56,013 bases of DNA from Haloflavibacter putidus (GCF_006546625.1 NZ_VIAR01000016.1:1-56013); one strand, 5' to 3'; positions 33,638 through 42,042 are shown, counted from the first letter of the stretch. Notes: generated by a model from the letters alone, not told the origin. Made by a program: numbers and translations.

Positions 33638-34777
33638 TTGTTAATTAACCTTTTTCACCCATTTTCTGGAGAAGCCATTGGTCTAAAAGAAAATGATTTA
33701 TACCACTCGCACAGCAAACCGCATCAGTTAGCATTAGAAAGTTATGCCGCTAAGACAGGGCATAAAACATCTATTTCTTATTTTACCCAGGGCATTTTAC
33801 CTTATAAAAAAGTATGTGATGGGGTACTTAAAAAGTTTTATCCCGTAACCGCACCTTTAGGTAAACGCAGAAGCTCTTGGAGAGCGCAACATTCTTTTTG
33901 GCATTATTACGCAGCACCAGCAGCTGTAACTATAATAAACATGTCTGGTCATGGAAGTAAATATACCTTTAAATATGCTAAGAAGCTCCATAATAATGAT
34001 AGACCGTACATTGCGATGATAGGTGGTGTAAATATGAGTTTAAAAGGAAATGCACTGCGGTATTACCAAAACGCACACCATATTTTGGTGCATACTAAAT
34101 TGCAACAACAAGAATTATACAAACACGCTAATTTTGCTAAACTGGATATTAGAGTGTTACCTTTAGGAATTGATTTAAATAAATTTAAACCTTTAGAGAA
34201 AAAAGAAATCAAAGTATCTTATAATTTACTATTTGTAGGAAGAATAATGGCTTTAAAGCGGTTAGAATTAATAATAGATGTGGTAAAAGCTTTAAGCGAT
34301 GCAAAAATAAATTGTACTTTGCAGATTATTGGTTTCTCTGGTGATAAAGCTTATTATAAAGGTTTGCAGACCAAAATTACAGCCCTAAAACTTAGAGATA
34401 ATATTAGATTTTTAGGAACAAAAAAACAAGCAGATTTGGTTGCTTACTATCAAGAAGCAGATTTATTATTGTTGCCTAGTGAGCACGAGTCTTTTGGCAT
34501 GGTAATGGTGGAAGCGATGGCTTGCGCTACCCCCGTAGCAGCAATTGCCAACACCGGTGGTGCTGACGAAATAATAAACGCACAAGAAGATGGTTTGTTG
34601 TCGCATAAAGATAATTATGTAGAGCAGGTGGTAAAACTGTTTAAAAACCCGCAGAAGTTAGAAAGTTTGGCAAAAGCGGCAAGAAAAAAAGTAGAGCGAG
34701 AATATAGTTTAGAAAAAACTTTTCGAGTGTTTGAGAATTCTATTAATGATGCTTTAAAAAGCACGAGTAATGAGTAG
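33638..34777 (+). CDS. Family 4 glycosyltransferase (GT-B)
   Basis: The 379-residue retaining GT-B enzyme has YNLLFVGRIMALKRLELIID near residue 190 and the donor-site motif LLPSEHESFGMVMVEAMACA near residue 282, followed by TGGADEII. It starts with TTG (TTGTTAATTAACC): the next in-frame Met would remove the conserved N-terminal strand LINLFHPFSGEAIG, so TTG is preferred. It overlaps the next gene by 8 bases. Confidence 0.92.
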   Translation: MLINLFHPFSGEAIGLKENDLYHSHSKPHQLALESYAAKTGHKTSISYFTQGILPYKKVCDGVLKKFYPVTAPLGKRRSSWRAQHSFWHYYAAPAAVTIINMSGHGSKYTFKYAKKLHNNDRPYIAMIGGVNMSLKGNALRYYQNAHHILVHTKLQQQELYKHANFAKLDIRVLPLGIDLNKFKPLEKKEIKVSYNLLFVGRIMALKRLELIIDVVKALSDAKINCTLQIIGFSGDKAYYKGLQTKITALKLRDNIRFLGTKKQADLVAYYQEADLLLLPSEHESFGMVMVEAMACATPVAAIANTGGADEIINAQEDGLLSHKDNYVEQVVKLFKNPQKLESLAKAARKKVEREYSLEKTFRVFENSINDALKSTSNE

Positions 34778-35897
34778 GTACAAAGTTCTTGTCTATACAC
34801 CTTTAGAGTTAAGCCAATCATCCTATTTCTTGACGGGGCTTTTTATGTTAGCGGAAGAAGGAAAATTGCAAATAGAAGTTAAGCAAGATTTCAAGCTCAA
34901 AAAAGGTCGGTTAATTGTGGCAGACCACAAAGTGAAAAAAGTTAATAAACCATTTCCTAAAGCTGCTTATTTTAAACTAATTGATATTAAAAATCAAACC
35001 TCTATTTCTTTTGCTACCGACACCTATGATTTTGATAACCAGTTTTCTGCTTACGCCCTAAAGCATTGTGATTTTGTTTTTAAACGTAATTATCTTCAAA
35101 AAAACATTGATTTTTTGCCTCTAAACAAGAGAGCTAAGATGTATAAAATGGGCTTGACTTTTAAAGTTTATTCAGATTTATTCAGAAAAAACAAAACTCT
35201 GCAATTAGGTTTCCTAATCGTAAACCTTAAAGCAGATTTTAAAATAGATAGGCACTCTCTTTCAAGATTATATAAAAGTTTTAAAAAGCATAAGAAACAG
35301 ATAAAATTATTAAAGAACGCCAGACTCATAGAGCAGTACAACAAGGTGAAGAAGGGAGATGAAAATATAGTTTTTTTTCAAACTCGTTGTTTTAGCGAAG
35401 AATACCATGAAGATGTAAGACGAATACACGAACAACGCTATCATATTATTAAGCTTCTTAAAAAAGAATTTCCAAAATATTTTCGAGGAGGTTTTATTCC
35501 ATCCAAGATAGTAAATAACAGATTTGCAGATGCTATTACAGATGTGCCTACTGAAGCACACGCTTATTTAGAAGCACTTAAAAACGCTAAAATTGTAATT
35601 TACACACGTGGTTTAGCAAATTCTCCTGCGTGGAAGATGGCAGAATACCTGTCACAAGGCAAGGTAATTATTGCAGAAAGACTCACTACTAATCTGCCCT
35701 TTGAATTAGAGCATGGAAAACATCTTTTATTTTTTCAGAATGATCAAGAATTAATAGAAAATATAAGCCTCGTTTTGAACAATCTTGATTTAGCAGAAAA
35801 ATTATCAAGAAATGCACGTTTGTACTATGAAAATTACGTTCATCCTCGGGAAAACGCTAAACGAATTTTAGAACTAATGACACCTACGAAATTATGA
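34770..35897 (+). CDS. Glycosyltransferase-like protein, GT-B fold
   Basis: The 375 residues lack a strong family 4 signature, but the C-terminal third (ALKNAKIVIYTRGLANSPAW, KMAEYLSQGKVIIAE, HGKHLLFFQNDQELIENISL) resembles the donor-binding half of CgeB/GT1-type enzymes. The middle is rich in Lys and Phe. It overlaps both neighbours by a few bases within a glycosyltransferase operon, so a transferase role is likely, but the acceptor and donor are unknown. Confidence 0.7.
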   Translation: MSRYKVLVYTPLELSQSSYFLTGLFMLAEEGKLQIEVKQDFKLKKGRLIVADHKVKKVNKPFPKAAYFKLIDIKNQTSISFATDTYDFDNQFSAYALKHCDFVFKRNYLQKNIDFLPLNKRAKMYKMGLTFKVYSDLFRKNKTLQLGFLIVNLKADFKIDRHSLSRLYKSFKKHKKQIKLLKNARLIEQYNKVKKGDENIVFFQTRCFSEEYHEDVRRIHEQRYHIIKLLKKEFPKYFRGGFIPSKIVNNRFADAITDVPTEAHAYLEALKNAKIVIYTRGLANSPAWKMAEYLSQGKVIIAERLTTNLPFELEHGKHLLFFQNDQELIENISLVLNNLDLAEKLSRNARLYYENYVHPRENAKRILELMTPTKL

Positions 35898-36937
35898 ATA
35901 CTATATTTATACATCATCGTTCAGCGCATCATGCAAAAAACTCTGGCTATAGTAGGCTATTAGATTATTTTCCTAATGCTAAAAAAATTTACGGCTTAGA
36001 GTCTATGTCGTATAAATTGGCAAAAACAATAAGTCGGTTAAGTTCTAAAAAAGCAGGTTTGTACGATTCTTCCAGTGTAATGAAAGAGTATGAATTGTAT
36101 AAAAGTTTGCAATCTGCTAAAAAAGAAAATGTTACTATACATTATTTAAATGCAGAACGAGATATTAGGTATATAACTAAATTATATGCAGGTAAAAAAA
36201 ACTTTAACTTTGTAGGTACTTTTCATCGTCCGCCTGCTATTTTAGCCCAGCGAATCAAAAATTTAAATTATCTTAAACAATTAGATGCTGCGGTTACAGT
36301 AGGCAAAAACCAAGTAGCTTTTCTTCAAGAATGGTTAAATATAGAACAAGTTGAATACATACCTCACGGGGTAGATGTTAACTTCTTTAGACCGTTAGAA
36401 GACTCCTCATCTCGTTCTTTTAAAAAAATGTTATTTGTAGGAAAGCATCTTAGAGATTTTGATATTTTAAATAAAACCATAAAGGCATTATTACCCAATA
36501 AGAAAGATCTTTATTTAGATGTTGTGGTTGGTAAAAGTTATACTAAGTTTATAGAGAAACATGAAAGGGTAACCTTCTACAGTAATTTAAACGATTTAGA
36601 ATTAAAACGTAAATATCAAGAAGCAGATTTATTACTGTTGCCTTTAAAAGATGCCACGGCTTGTAACTCTATTTTAGAAGCTTTAGCTTGTGGTAAACCC
36701 ATTATAACGTCTAACGTTGGCGGTATTCCGGAATATCTAAATAAGACAGATAATATTTTGTGCCCTCCAAACGATGCAGATGCTTTTGTTGCCAACAGTC
36801 TTGAATTATTATATAACGATAGCAAATTATCGCAATTAGCCATACAGTCTAGAGAGAAGTCTTTAGATTATGCTTGGGATAAAGTAGCATTGCAAATCGA
36901 ATCTTTTCATAATAAAACAATAAGTATCAACGGCTAG
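35894..36937 (+). CDS. Family 4 glycosyltransferase
   Basis: The 347 residues have the GT-B layout: VGTFHRPPAILAQRIKNL near residue 110, VEYIPHGVDVNFFRPLED near residue 155, KKMLFVGKHLRDF, and the donor motif LLPLKDATACNSILEALACG near residue 250, with KPIITSNVGGIPEYL. The last residues are short and polar. It overlaps the preceding gene by 4 bases and is the last tightly packed gene of this run. Confidence 0.92.
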   Translation: MNTIFIHHRSAHHAKNSGYSRLLDYFPNAKKIYGLESMSYKLAKTISRLSSKKAGLYDSSSVMKEYELYKSLQSAKKENVTIHYLNAERDIRYITKLYAGKKNFNFVGTFHRPPAILAQRIKNLNYLKQLDAAVTVGKNQVAFLQEWLNIEQVEYIPHGVDVNFFRPLEDSSSRSFKKMLFVGKHLRDFDILNKTIKALLPNKKDLYLDVVVGKSYTKFIEKHERVTFYSNLNDLELKRKYQEADLLLLPLKDATACNSILEALACGKPIITSNVGGIPEYLNKTDNILCPPNDADAFVANSLELLYNDSKLSQLAIQSREKSLDYAWDKVALQIESFHNKTISING

Positions 36938-36984
36938 TTTAGTTATATAATAATTTCAATCTATTTAACTTACATCTTCTAAGT

Positions 36985-37881
36985 ATGAAAAAATCAAATA
37001 TTTTACTGTCTGTTTGCATGATTACTTATAATCATGAAGCCTATATAAAGCAAGCCATTGAAAGTATTAAAAGGCAAAAAGTAGATTTTGATTTTGAGTT
37101 AGTTATTTCTAACGATTGTTCTACAGATAAAACACATCAAGAAATTTTAAAAAGCACAGCATCATTGCCGCAAAACATTCAAGTTCGTTATTTTAATCAA
37201 AAAGAGAATCTTGGTATGTTTGGTAATTTTACTTTTGCTTTAAAAGAATGTAGAGGGAAATACATTAGCTTTTGCGAGGGAGATGATTACTGGTTGGATG
37301 ACTATAAAATAGCAAAGCAAGTAGATTTTTTAGAAAAAAATAAAGCGTATAGCTTGATTACAGGAGGTATAAAAGAATATCACCAAGATAGCAGTAAAGT
37401 AAAATATATAGGCAAGAAAGAAGCGTATACCTTTACCTATAAAGATATGATTGTACGTAACCATTGCCATACGTGTTCTACCACTATTCGTAATTTTATT
37501 AAATATGAAGAAAATTTTCAATTATATCAAGATAGAGGTAGTGATTCACAAGTTTGGCTACGTGCTTTGGGAAAAGAACAAAAAGGCTGGTACTCTAATG
37601 AAACATTTGCCTTATATAGAAGACATGAAGGCGGAGTATCTATAATAAACGATCAAGAAAATACGGGGTATGAAAATAGAATTAAAGCTTGTAAGCGAAA
37701 AATTAATAAAGCAGAGTTTTGGAATACTTATTTTGATGAGTCTGCTACTTCCTCTGTATTAAAGGTTAAAAAGAAAATGTATAAACGCATGTTTAAAACT
37801 GCTTGGCAACATAAAAAATATTTCGAAAGCTTATCTTTTTTGGCGTATCTTTTAACTATACCAAGTCCAAATGATAATTAA
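36985..37881 (+). CDS. Family 2 glycosyltransferase
   Basis: This inverting GT-A enzyme of 298 residues has LLSVCMITYNHEAYIKQAIE at the start, ELVISNDCSTDKTHQEIL near residue 38, and GKYISFCEGDDYWLDDYK near residue 91, where CEGDDYW is the metal and donor site of a common bacterial subfamily. KYFESLSFLAYLL near the C-terminus may touch the membrane. It is the last complete gene of the AT-rich block; an epimerase remnant starts 31 bp later. Confidence 0.92.
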   Translation: MKKSNILLSVCMITYNHEAYIKQAIESIKRQKVDFDFELVISNDCSTDKTHQEILKSTASLPQNIQVRYFNQKENLGMFGNFTFALKECRGKYISFCEGDDYWLDDYKIAKQVDFLEKNKAYSLITGGIKEYHQDSSKVKYIGKKEAYTFTYKDMIVRNHCHTCSTTIRNFIKYEENFQLYQDRGSDSQVWLRALGKEQKGWYSNETFALYRRHEGGVSIINDQENTGYENRIKACKRKINKAEFWNTYFDESATSSVLKVKKKMYKRMFKTAWQHKKYFESLSFLAYLLTIPSPNDN

Positions 37882-37912
37882 ATTTTTCTTTATTTAAAAA
37901 ATATTCTAACGT

Positions 37913-37978
37913 ATGACTATCAACGAAGGGAATAGAAAAAAACTTCTCATTACCGGCGCAGCTGGGTTTAACCCGTGA
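37913..37978 (+). pseudogene. 5' remnant of a nucleotide-sugar epimerase/dehydratase gene
   Basis: An ATG frame gives MTINEGNRKKLLITGAAGF, the N-terminus and first Gly-rich NAD motif of an SDR epimerase, and then runs into the left terminus of the GIY-YIG element and stops at TGA (adding Asn-Pro). The motif should continue IGxxL. The rest of this gene is not found; the complete epimerase gene 355 bp downstream has its own start and a different N-terminus. Confidence 0.75.
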
Positions 37979-38319
37979 AATAATGGCAAAATGGATAGTT
38001 ATTATTACATATATGTACTTTTAAGTGAGAAAGACGGTAAAAAATATACGGGTTATACAACCAATTTGCCATTAGGAATTGAGGCTCATCACAAAGGAAA
38101 AGTAAAATCAACAAAGCACCGTAGACCATTAAAATTGATTTACTTTGAAGGTTGTTTGTCGCAAGATGATGCTATTAAGAGAGAAAAATATTTAAAAACG
38201 CACTATGGAAAAATGTATTTGGGGAAGCGCCTCAAATCTTATTTATCCTGTCAAACTAAAAACAAAAACAAATAACGCCTTAAGAAATCTAATACTTGTT
38301 TAACAGGATTTCACAGGTC
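37970..38319 (+). mobile_element. Candidate GIY-YIG mini-element, copy 1
   Basis: The left terminus AACCCGTGAAATAA and the right terminus GGATTTCACAGGTC are inverted repeats (ACCCGTGAAAT against ACCTGTGAAAT). Between them is one GIY-YIG frame and about 30 non-coding bases at the 3' side. It sits exactly in the Gly motif of an epimerase remnant and at the right border of the AT-rich block. Exact ends and any target duplication are uncertain. Confidence 0.6.
37991..38275 (+). CDS. GIY-YIG nuclease-domain protein (copy 1, active site altered)
   Basis: The 94 residues match the single-domain GIY-YIG family: YYYIYVLLSEKDGKKYTGYT holds the two strand motifs, LKLIYFEGCLSQDDAIKREK the helix with the conserved Glu, and YLKTHYGKMYLGKRLKSYL the C-terminal part. 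The usual catalytic Arg (LxxR before the H of EAHHKG) is Gly here (NLPLGIEAH; codon GGA, one change from AGA), so nuclease activity may be lost. About 59 of 85 aligned residues equal the copy at 39799. It ends with a Lys/Asn tail. Confidence 0.88.
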   Translation: MDSYYYIYVLLSEKDGKKYTGYTTNLPLGIEAHHKGKVKSTKHRRPLKLIYFEGCLSQDDAIKREKYLKTHYGKMYLGKRLKSYLSCQTKNKNK

Positions 38320-38332
38320 AAGAAGATAAGTA

Positions 38333-39379
38333 ATGAACTTAGAACAATTTAATCAGCTTAAAGATAATAAGATTTTAGTTACTGGTGCCGCTGGGTTCAT
38401 CGGTTTCCATTTATGCAGACAATTGCTGGAACAAGGTTATTCGTTAATCGGATTAGACAACCTAAACAACTATTACGATGTTGGTTTAAAATTTGACCGT
38501 CTGGCAGAATTGGGTATAGAAAAAGACGACGCTTCCTATTATAACAAGCTTTGTACTTCTTCAAAACATGCCAACTTTCAGTTTATACAACTAAAAATAG
38601 AAGATCGCGTCCAGTTGCCTAAATTGTTTCAGCAACATAATTTCGATAAAGTCTGTAATTTAGCAGCCCAGGCCGGCGTGCGTTATAGTATAGAAAACCC
38701 GGAAGTGTATGCAGATTCAAACATCAGCGGGTTTTTAAATCTATTGGAATGCATGCGTCATAACGAAGTGAAAAAATTGGTTTATGCCAGTAGTTCTAGC
38801 GTATATGGTAACAACAAAAAAGTGCCATTTGCCGAAACCGATAATGTAGATGAACCCATAAGTGTCTATGCGGCTACAAAAAAATCGAACGAATTAATGG
38901 CGCATACCTATAGCCACCTTTACGGAATAGAATGTATAGGTTTGCGCTTTTTTACAGTTTACGGACCGTGGGGTCGCCCGGATATGGCATTATTTTTATT
39001 TACCGATGCCATCTTAAAAGACAAACCCATAAAAGTATTTAACCACGGCGATTTGTCGCGCGATTTCACCTTTATAGATGATATTATTACCGGAGTCGTA
39101 AATACTTTAGAAAAAAGTTTACCTAATAAAAGCTTGCACGAAGTTTATAATATAGGCAATTCCAGTCCGGTACAATTAATAGATTTTATAAAAGCCATAG
39201 AAGAAGCAACGAGACGCGAAGCAAAAAAGGAAATGCTCCCCATGCAACCCGGCGATGTAGCAACCACCTACGCAGATGTTTCTAAACTCAAAAGAGATTT
39301 CAATTACGCCCCCAACACCAAGGTAAAAGAAGGAATTCGTAGTTTTGTGGAGTGGTATAAGGGGTATTATGGGGTTTAG
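38333..39379 (+). CDS. UDP-glucuronate 4-epimerase-like SDR enzyme
   Basis: The enzyme likely epimerises UDP-GlcA to UDP-GalA. The 348 residues show NAD motif ILVTGAAGFIGFHLCRQLLE near residue 14, LDNLNNYYDVGLKFDRLAEL (the insertion typical of the CapI/LpsL group), AAQAGVRYSIENPEVY, YASSSSVYG, and YAATKKSNELMAHTY with the catalytic YxxxK, then RFFTVYGPWGRPDMALF. Its composition is higher in G+C than the genes upstream (24 of 60 at 38701-38760). The ATG is 14 bp after the GIY-YIG element. Confidence 0.92.
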   Translation: MNLEQFNQLKDNKILVTGAAGFIGFHLCRQLLEQGYSLIGLDNLNNYYDVGLKFDRLAELGIEKDDASYYNKLCTSSKHANFQFIQLKIEDRVQLPKLFQQHNFDKVCNLAAQAGVRYSIENPEVYADSNISGFLNLLECMRHNEVKKLVYASSSSVYGNNKKVPFAETDNVDEPISVYAATKKSNELMAHTYSHLYGIECIGLRFFTVYGPWGRPDMALFLFTDAILKDKPIKVFNHGDLSRDFTFIDDIITGVVNTLEKSLPNKSLHEVYNIGNSSPVQLIDFIKAIEEATRREAKKEMLPMQPGDVATTYADVSKLKRDFNYAPNTKVKEGIRSFVEWYKGYYGV

Positions 39380-39399
39380 TTGAATAGTCGAAAAAACGT

Positions 39400-39600
39400 A
39401 TATTCGAATAGTCTAGAGAGTCAAGGGTTGAAGAGTCAGGAGTCGAAGAGTCAAGAGTTGAAGAGTCAAGAGTTGAAGAGTCAAAGAGTTAGGGAACATC
39501 AGTTTACCTAATTAAGTCCCAAGACTAATGATTACAGACTAATGACTATCGACTACCGACTAATGACTAATGACTAATGACCACCGACTAAAGACTCCTA
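39400..39600. repeat. Heptamer-type strings: GAGTCAAGAGTTGAA then GACTAAT
   Basis: At 39412-39490 the units are GAGTCAAGAGTTGAA and relatives; at 39520-39600 they are GACTAATGACTAATGAC and relatives. The purine-rich strings stand next to the upstream gene end, the ACT strings next to the downstream gene start. Confidence 0.75.
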
Positions 39601-39771
39601 CTAATAATAAAGAGTATGAATAATTTTAAATTTGAAGAATTAAAAGTATATCAAAAGAGTTTAGACTTCGTTGATCTTATATATGCACAGGTAAAAACCT
39701 TTCCAAAATCTGAACGCTATAATCTCAGTTCCCAATTCCGTAGGGCTTCAACTTCAATTCCCTTAAATATT

Positions 39772-40062
39772 CGACCTGTGAAATAAATTCAAAGCCTTAT
39801 GAAAGATTTTTATTACATTTACGTCCTGCAAAGCGAAGTCGATGGCAAAAACTATACGGGTTATACTCAGGATTTGAATTTACGATTTGAGCAACATAAT
39901 AAAGGCTATGTAGAATCTACAAAAAATCGAAGACCGTTTAAAATTATTTATTTTGAAGCTTGTTTATGTCAAAATGATGCGCTGAAAAGGGAAAAATACC
40001 TTAAAACCCACTACGGTAAAATGTTCTTAAAAAATAGACTCAAATCGTATTTCATAGGTTAG
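39772..40062 (+). mobile_element. Candidate GIY-YIG mini-element, copy 2
   Basis: This 291-bp insert lies inside the four-helix-bundle gene. The left terminus GACCTGTGAAATA and the right terminus TATTTCATAGGTT are inverted repeats with two mismatches. Nearly the whole insert is the GIY-YIG frame, and the right terminus is also its last codons. No transposase and no clear target duplication are seen. The boundaries are set by restoring the host gene frame; a shift of one or two bases (CG at both sides) is possible. Confidence 0.75.
39799..40062 (+). CDS. GIY-YIG nuclease-domain protein (copy 2, active site intact)
   Basis: The 87 residues comprise only the GIY-YIG nuclease domain: FYYIYVLQSEVDGKNYTGYT near residue 4 holds the two Tyr motifs, QDLNLRFEQHNKG carries the catalytic Arg and the following His, and FKIIYFEACLCQNDALKREK then YLKTHYGKMF carries the conserved Glu. 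There is no separate DNA-binding domain. The family cuts DNA in repair and in homing endonucleases. It starts 12 bases after the premature stop of the interrupted host gene and ends exactly at the insert border. Confidence 0.9.
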   Translation: MKDFYYIYVLQSEVDGKNYTGYTQDLNLRFEQHNKGYVESTKNRRPFKIIYFEACLCQNDALKREKYLKTHYGKMFLKNRLKSYFIG

Positions 40063-40388
40063 ACGGAAGGTCAAGGAAATACGAATTTGCAATTTAACAG
40101 ATATATTATGATTGCAAAGTCCTCAGTAAATGAATGTATCGTATGCAATACTATTGCCAAGCGTCAAAATTATATAACCGATAAAGAATATGATAAAAAT
40201 CGAAAAGATTTAGTTGAAATCTCAAAAATGTTAACTAAGTTAAGCCAATATTTAAAAAGAGAGTAAATTATAGGGTCAAGGGGTCAAGAGTCGATAAGTA
40301 AGGAATCAAAGATTGAGTCTATTCAATTAAGTCCCAAGACCAAAAACTACCGACTACAGACTCACGACTCACGACTAAAGACTAACAA

Positions 40389-41558
40389 ATGAAAATCACC
40401 ATCTTCGACGGTTCCTTTAAAACCACCGCTTTTATCCGGCGCTTAATGCAAGGCTTGGTTAAAAATGGGGTGCAGGTTAGTGTTATAGGTTTTAATGAAG
40501 ACAACCCTAATCCGGTGTCCGGGGTAAACTATAGAAGCTTGGGCAGTAACCAAAATAAGTTGAGTTTTATAAAAACCAGTCTAAGCTTAGCTTTAAGATC
40601 TCGATCTTTATCAAAAATCACCTCTACTTTAAATTTTCTTGCTAAAGGTAAACGCAAAGCCTTACAAAACCAAAATCTAGATTTAGTTTTACACGATCTT
40701 CAGCCAGATATTGTTCACTTGCAATGGCCATCCTTATTGCCATGGATGGAGCCCTATTTGGAAAAAGAGAGTTTTAAAGTTATTTTAAGTCAGCGCGGGT
40801 TTCATACCAATGTGCGTCCCTTTGTAAACAAACAAAATTTTGATTATTTGCAGAAAATATATCCACAATTAGATGGTTTACATTCGGTCTCCGAAGCAAT
40901 TTCTAAAGTAGGTAAAAAAATAGGCACTCCGAAAACTAAAATAGATCGTGTGGTATATACCGGATTACATTTAGCAGATTTTCCTTTTGAAGTGAAAGTA
41001 GCAAACCACAAAAAATTGCAATTGTTATCGGTAGGCAGGCCGCACTGGAAAAAAGATTATCCTACAGCTATAAAAGCCTGTGCAATTTTAAAAGAAAAAA
41101 ACATATCCTTTCATTACACCATCGTAGGAGGGGAGGGCGATGAAGAAAGTTTGTTTTTGATACACGAATTGGGATTGGAGAATCATATTAGCCTTACGGG
41201 GAAACTTCCCCAACAAGAAGTTTTTAAAAAAATGCGGGAAGCTGATTTGTTTTTATTGCCAAGTATAGAAGAAGGCATCGCCAATGTTGCAGTAGAAGCG
41301 ATGGCTTTAGGTACGCCGGTAATTTCAACTAATTGTGGCGGAATGGAAGAGTTGATTAAAAACAAGAAAGAAGGTTGGATAATACCCACTCGCGATGAAG
41401 TGGCCTTGGCAGAAGCTGTTGAAGAATTTATTGCTTTAGAAGAGTCTGAAGTAATAGAAGTCATTAAAAATGCCAGAAAAAAAGTAGAATTCCAACACCA
41501 AGAATCAAAAATGGTAAGAGATATGATCGACTTGTATAAGGCTGTAATAAAAGACTAA
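40389..41558 (+). CDS. Family 4 glycosyltransferase
   Basis: The 389 residues begin MKITIFDGSFKTTAFIRRLM and contain LQPDIVHLQWPSLLPWM near residue 107, VSEAISKVGKKIGTPKTKID, LLSVGRPHWKKDYPTAIKAC near residue 213, and the donor-site motif FLLPSIEEGIANVAVEAMAL near residue 290 with GTPVISTNCGGMEELI. It is a GT-B retaining enzyme on the cytosolic side of the membrane. It lies alone: 122 bp of tandem strings upstream and a 1.6-kb repeat spacer downstream. Confidence 0.93.
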   Translation: MKITIFDGSFKTTAFIRRLMQGLVKNGVQVSVIGFNEDNPNPVSGVNYRSLGSNQNKLSFIKTSLSLALRSRSLSKITSTLNFLAKGKRKALQNQNLDLVLHDLQPDIVHLQWPSLLPWMEPYLEKESFKVILSQRGFHTNVRPFVNKQNFDYLQKIYPQLDGLHSVSEAISKVGKKIGTPKTKIDRVVYTGLHLADFPFEVKVANHKKLQLLSVGRPHWKKDYPTAIKACAILKEKNISFHYTIVGGEGDEESLFLIHELGLENHISLTGKLPQQEVFKKMREADLFLLPSIEEGIANVAVEAMALGTPVISTNCGGMEELIKNKKEGWIIPTRDEVALAEAVEEFIALEESEVIEVIKNARKKVEFQHQESKMVRDMIDLYKAVIKD

Positions 41559-41594
41559 AGTTGTAAGTATTTTTAAGACTCCACGTCAAAAAAC

Positions 41595-41742
41595 TGTCAT
41601 TTCGATGGGTGGACGAATGAGAAATTCTCTCCCGCTTACTGCTTATCCACACTCGGAAAAAAGATCTCTCCTATCGTCGAGATGACAATTGGAAAACAAA
41701 ATAACACTGTTATTTCATTGGAAGGAAGACTGAGAAAATTCA
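41595..41742. repeat. REPIN-like cluster, right-left-right halves
   Basis: A diverged right half (TGTCATTTCGATGGGTGGAC), a good left half (AAAGATCTCTCCTATCGTCG) and a degenerate right half (TGTTATTTCATTGGAAGGAA) follow each other. Confidence 0.7.
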
Positions 41743-41954
41743 TTAGTCAATGAGTTAATTAGTTGATTCGAGAAACGAACAACATTAAACGCTAAATCAA
41801 TTCATTAATTTTGAATTTTGAAATCAGTATAACTGCCAACTGACCACTGACCACTGTAAACTAGTATAATGTAAATTGTATACTGTACATTGTGTATTGA
41901 AAAGAATAGTAAAATATACCATCACCACTAATCACTCAGCCACTCAAAACAGCC

Positions 41955-42042
41955 AAAAAGTTTTTTTCTACCGTCCAAATGACAATCAAAAAAATCCTAG
42001 TGTCATTTCGATGGAGGAACGACTGAGAAATCTTTTTCAACT
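41955..42042. repeat. REPIN-like pair, diverged left half
   Basis: The left half AAAAGTTTTTTTCTACCGTC is much decayed, and the right half TGTCATTTCGATGGAGGAAC is intact. Confidence 0.7.

Larger units (their letters stand above)
39616..40266 (+). pseudogene. Four-helix-bundle (IVP/S23-type) protein gene interrupted by a GIY-YIG element
   Basis: The first part (39616-39771) encodes MNNFKFEELKVYQKSLDFVD to SSQFRRASTSIPLNI, 52 codons. The second (40063-40266) encodes TEGQGNTNLQFNRYIMIAKS then SVNECIVCNTIAKRQNYI to KRE, 67 codons. Together they form a 119-residue four-helix-bundle protein of the 23S rRNA intervening-sequence family, whose signature SIPLNIAEG is cut between NI and the (A/T)EG. Joining 39771 to 40063 restores the frame exactly. 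As it stands, translation would stop at 39784-39786. Confidence 0.88.

Noticed and set aside
39772-40062. Group I intron or intein carrying the GIY-YIG gene
   Set aside because: The insert is only 291 bp and almost wholly coding, leaving no room for a catalytic intron core. Stop codons in the joined frame exclude an intein.
39616-40266. A true 23S rRNA intervening sequence
   Set aside because: The four-helix-bundle family is known from rRNA intervening sequences, but no rRNA sequence surrounds it here; it is a free-standing gene interrupted by an insert.
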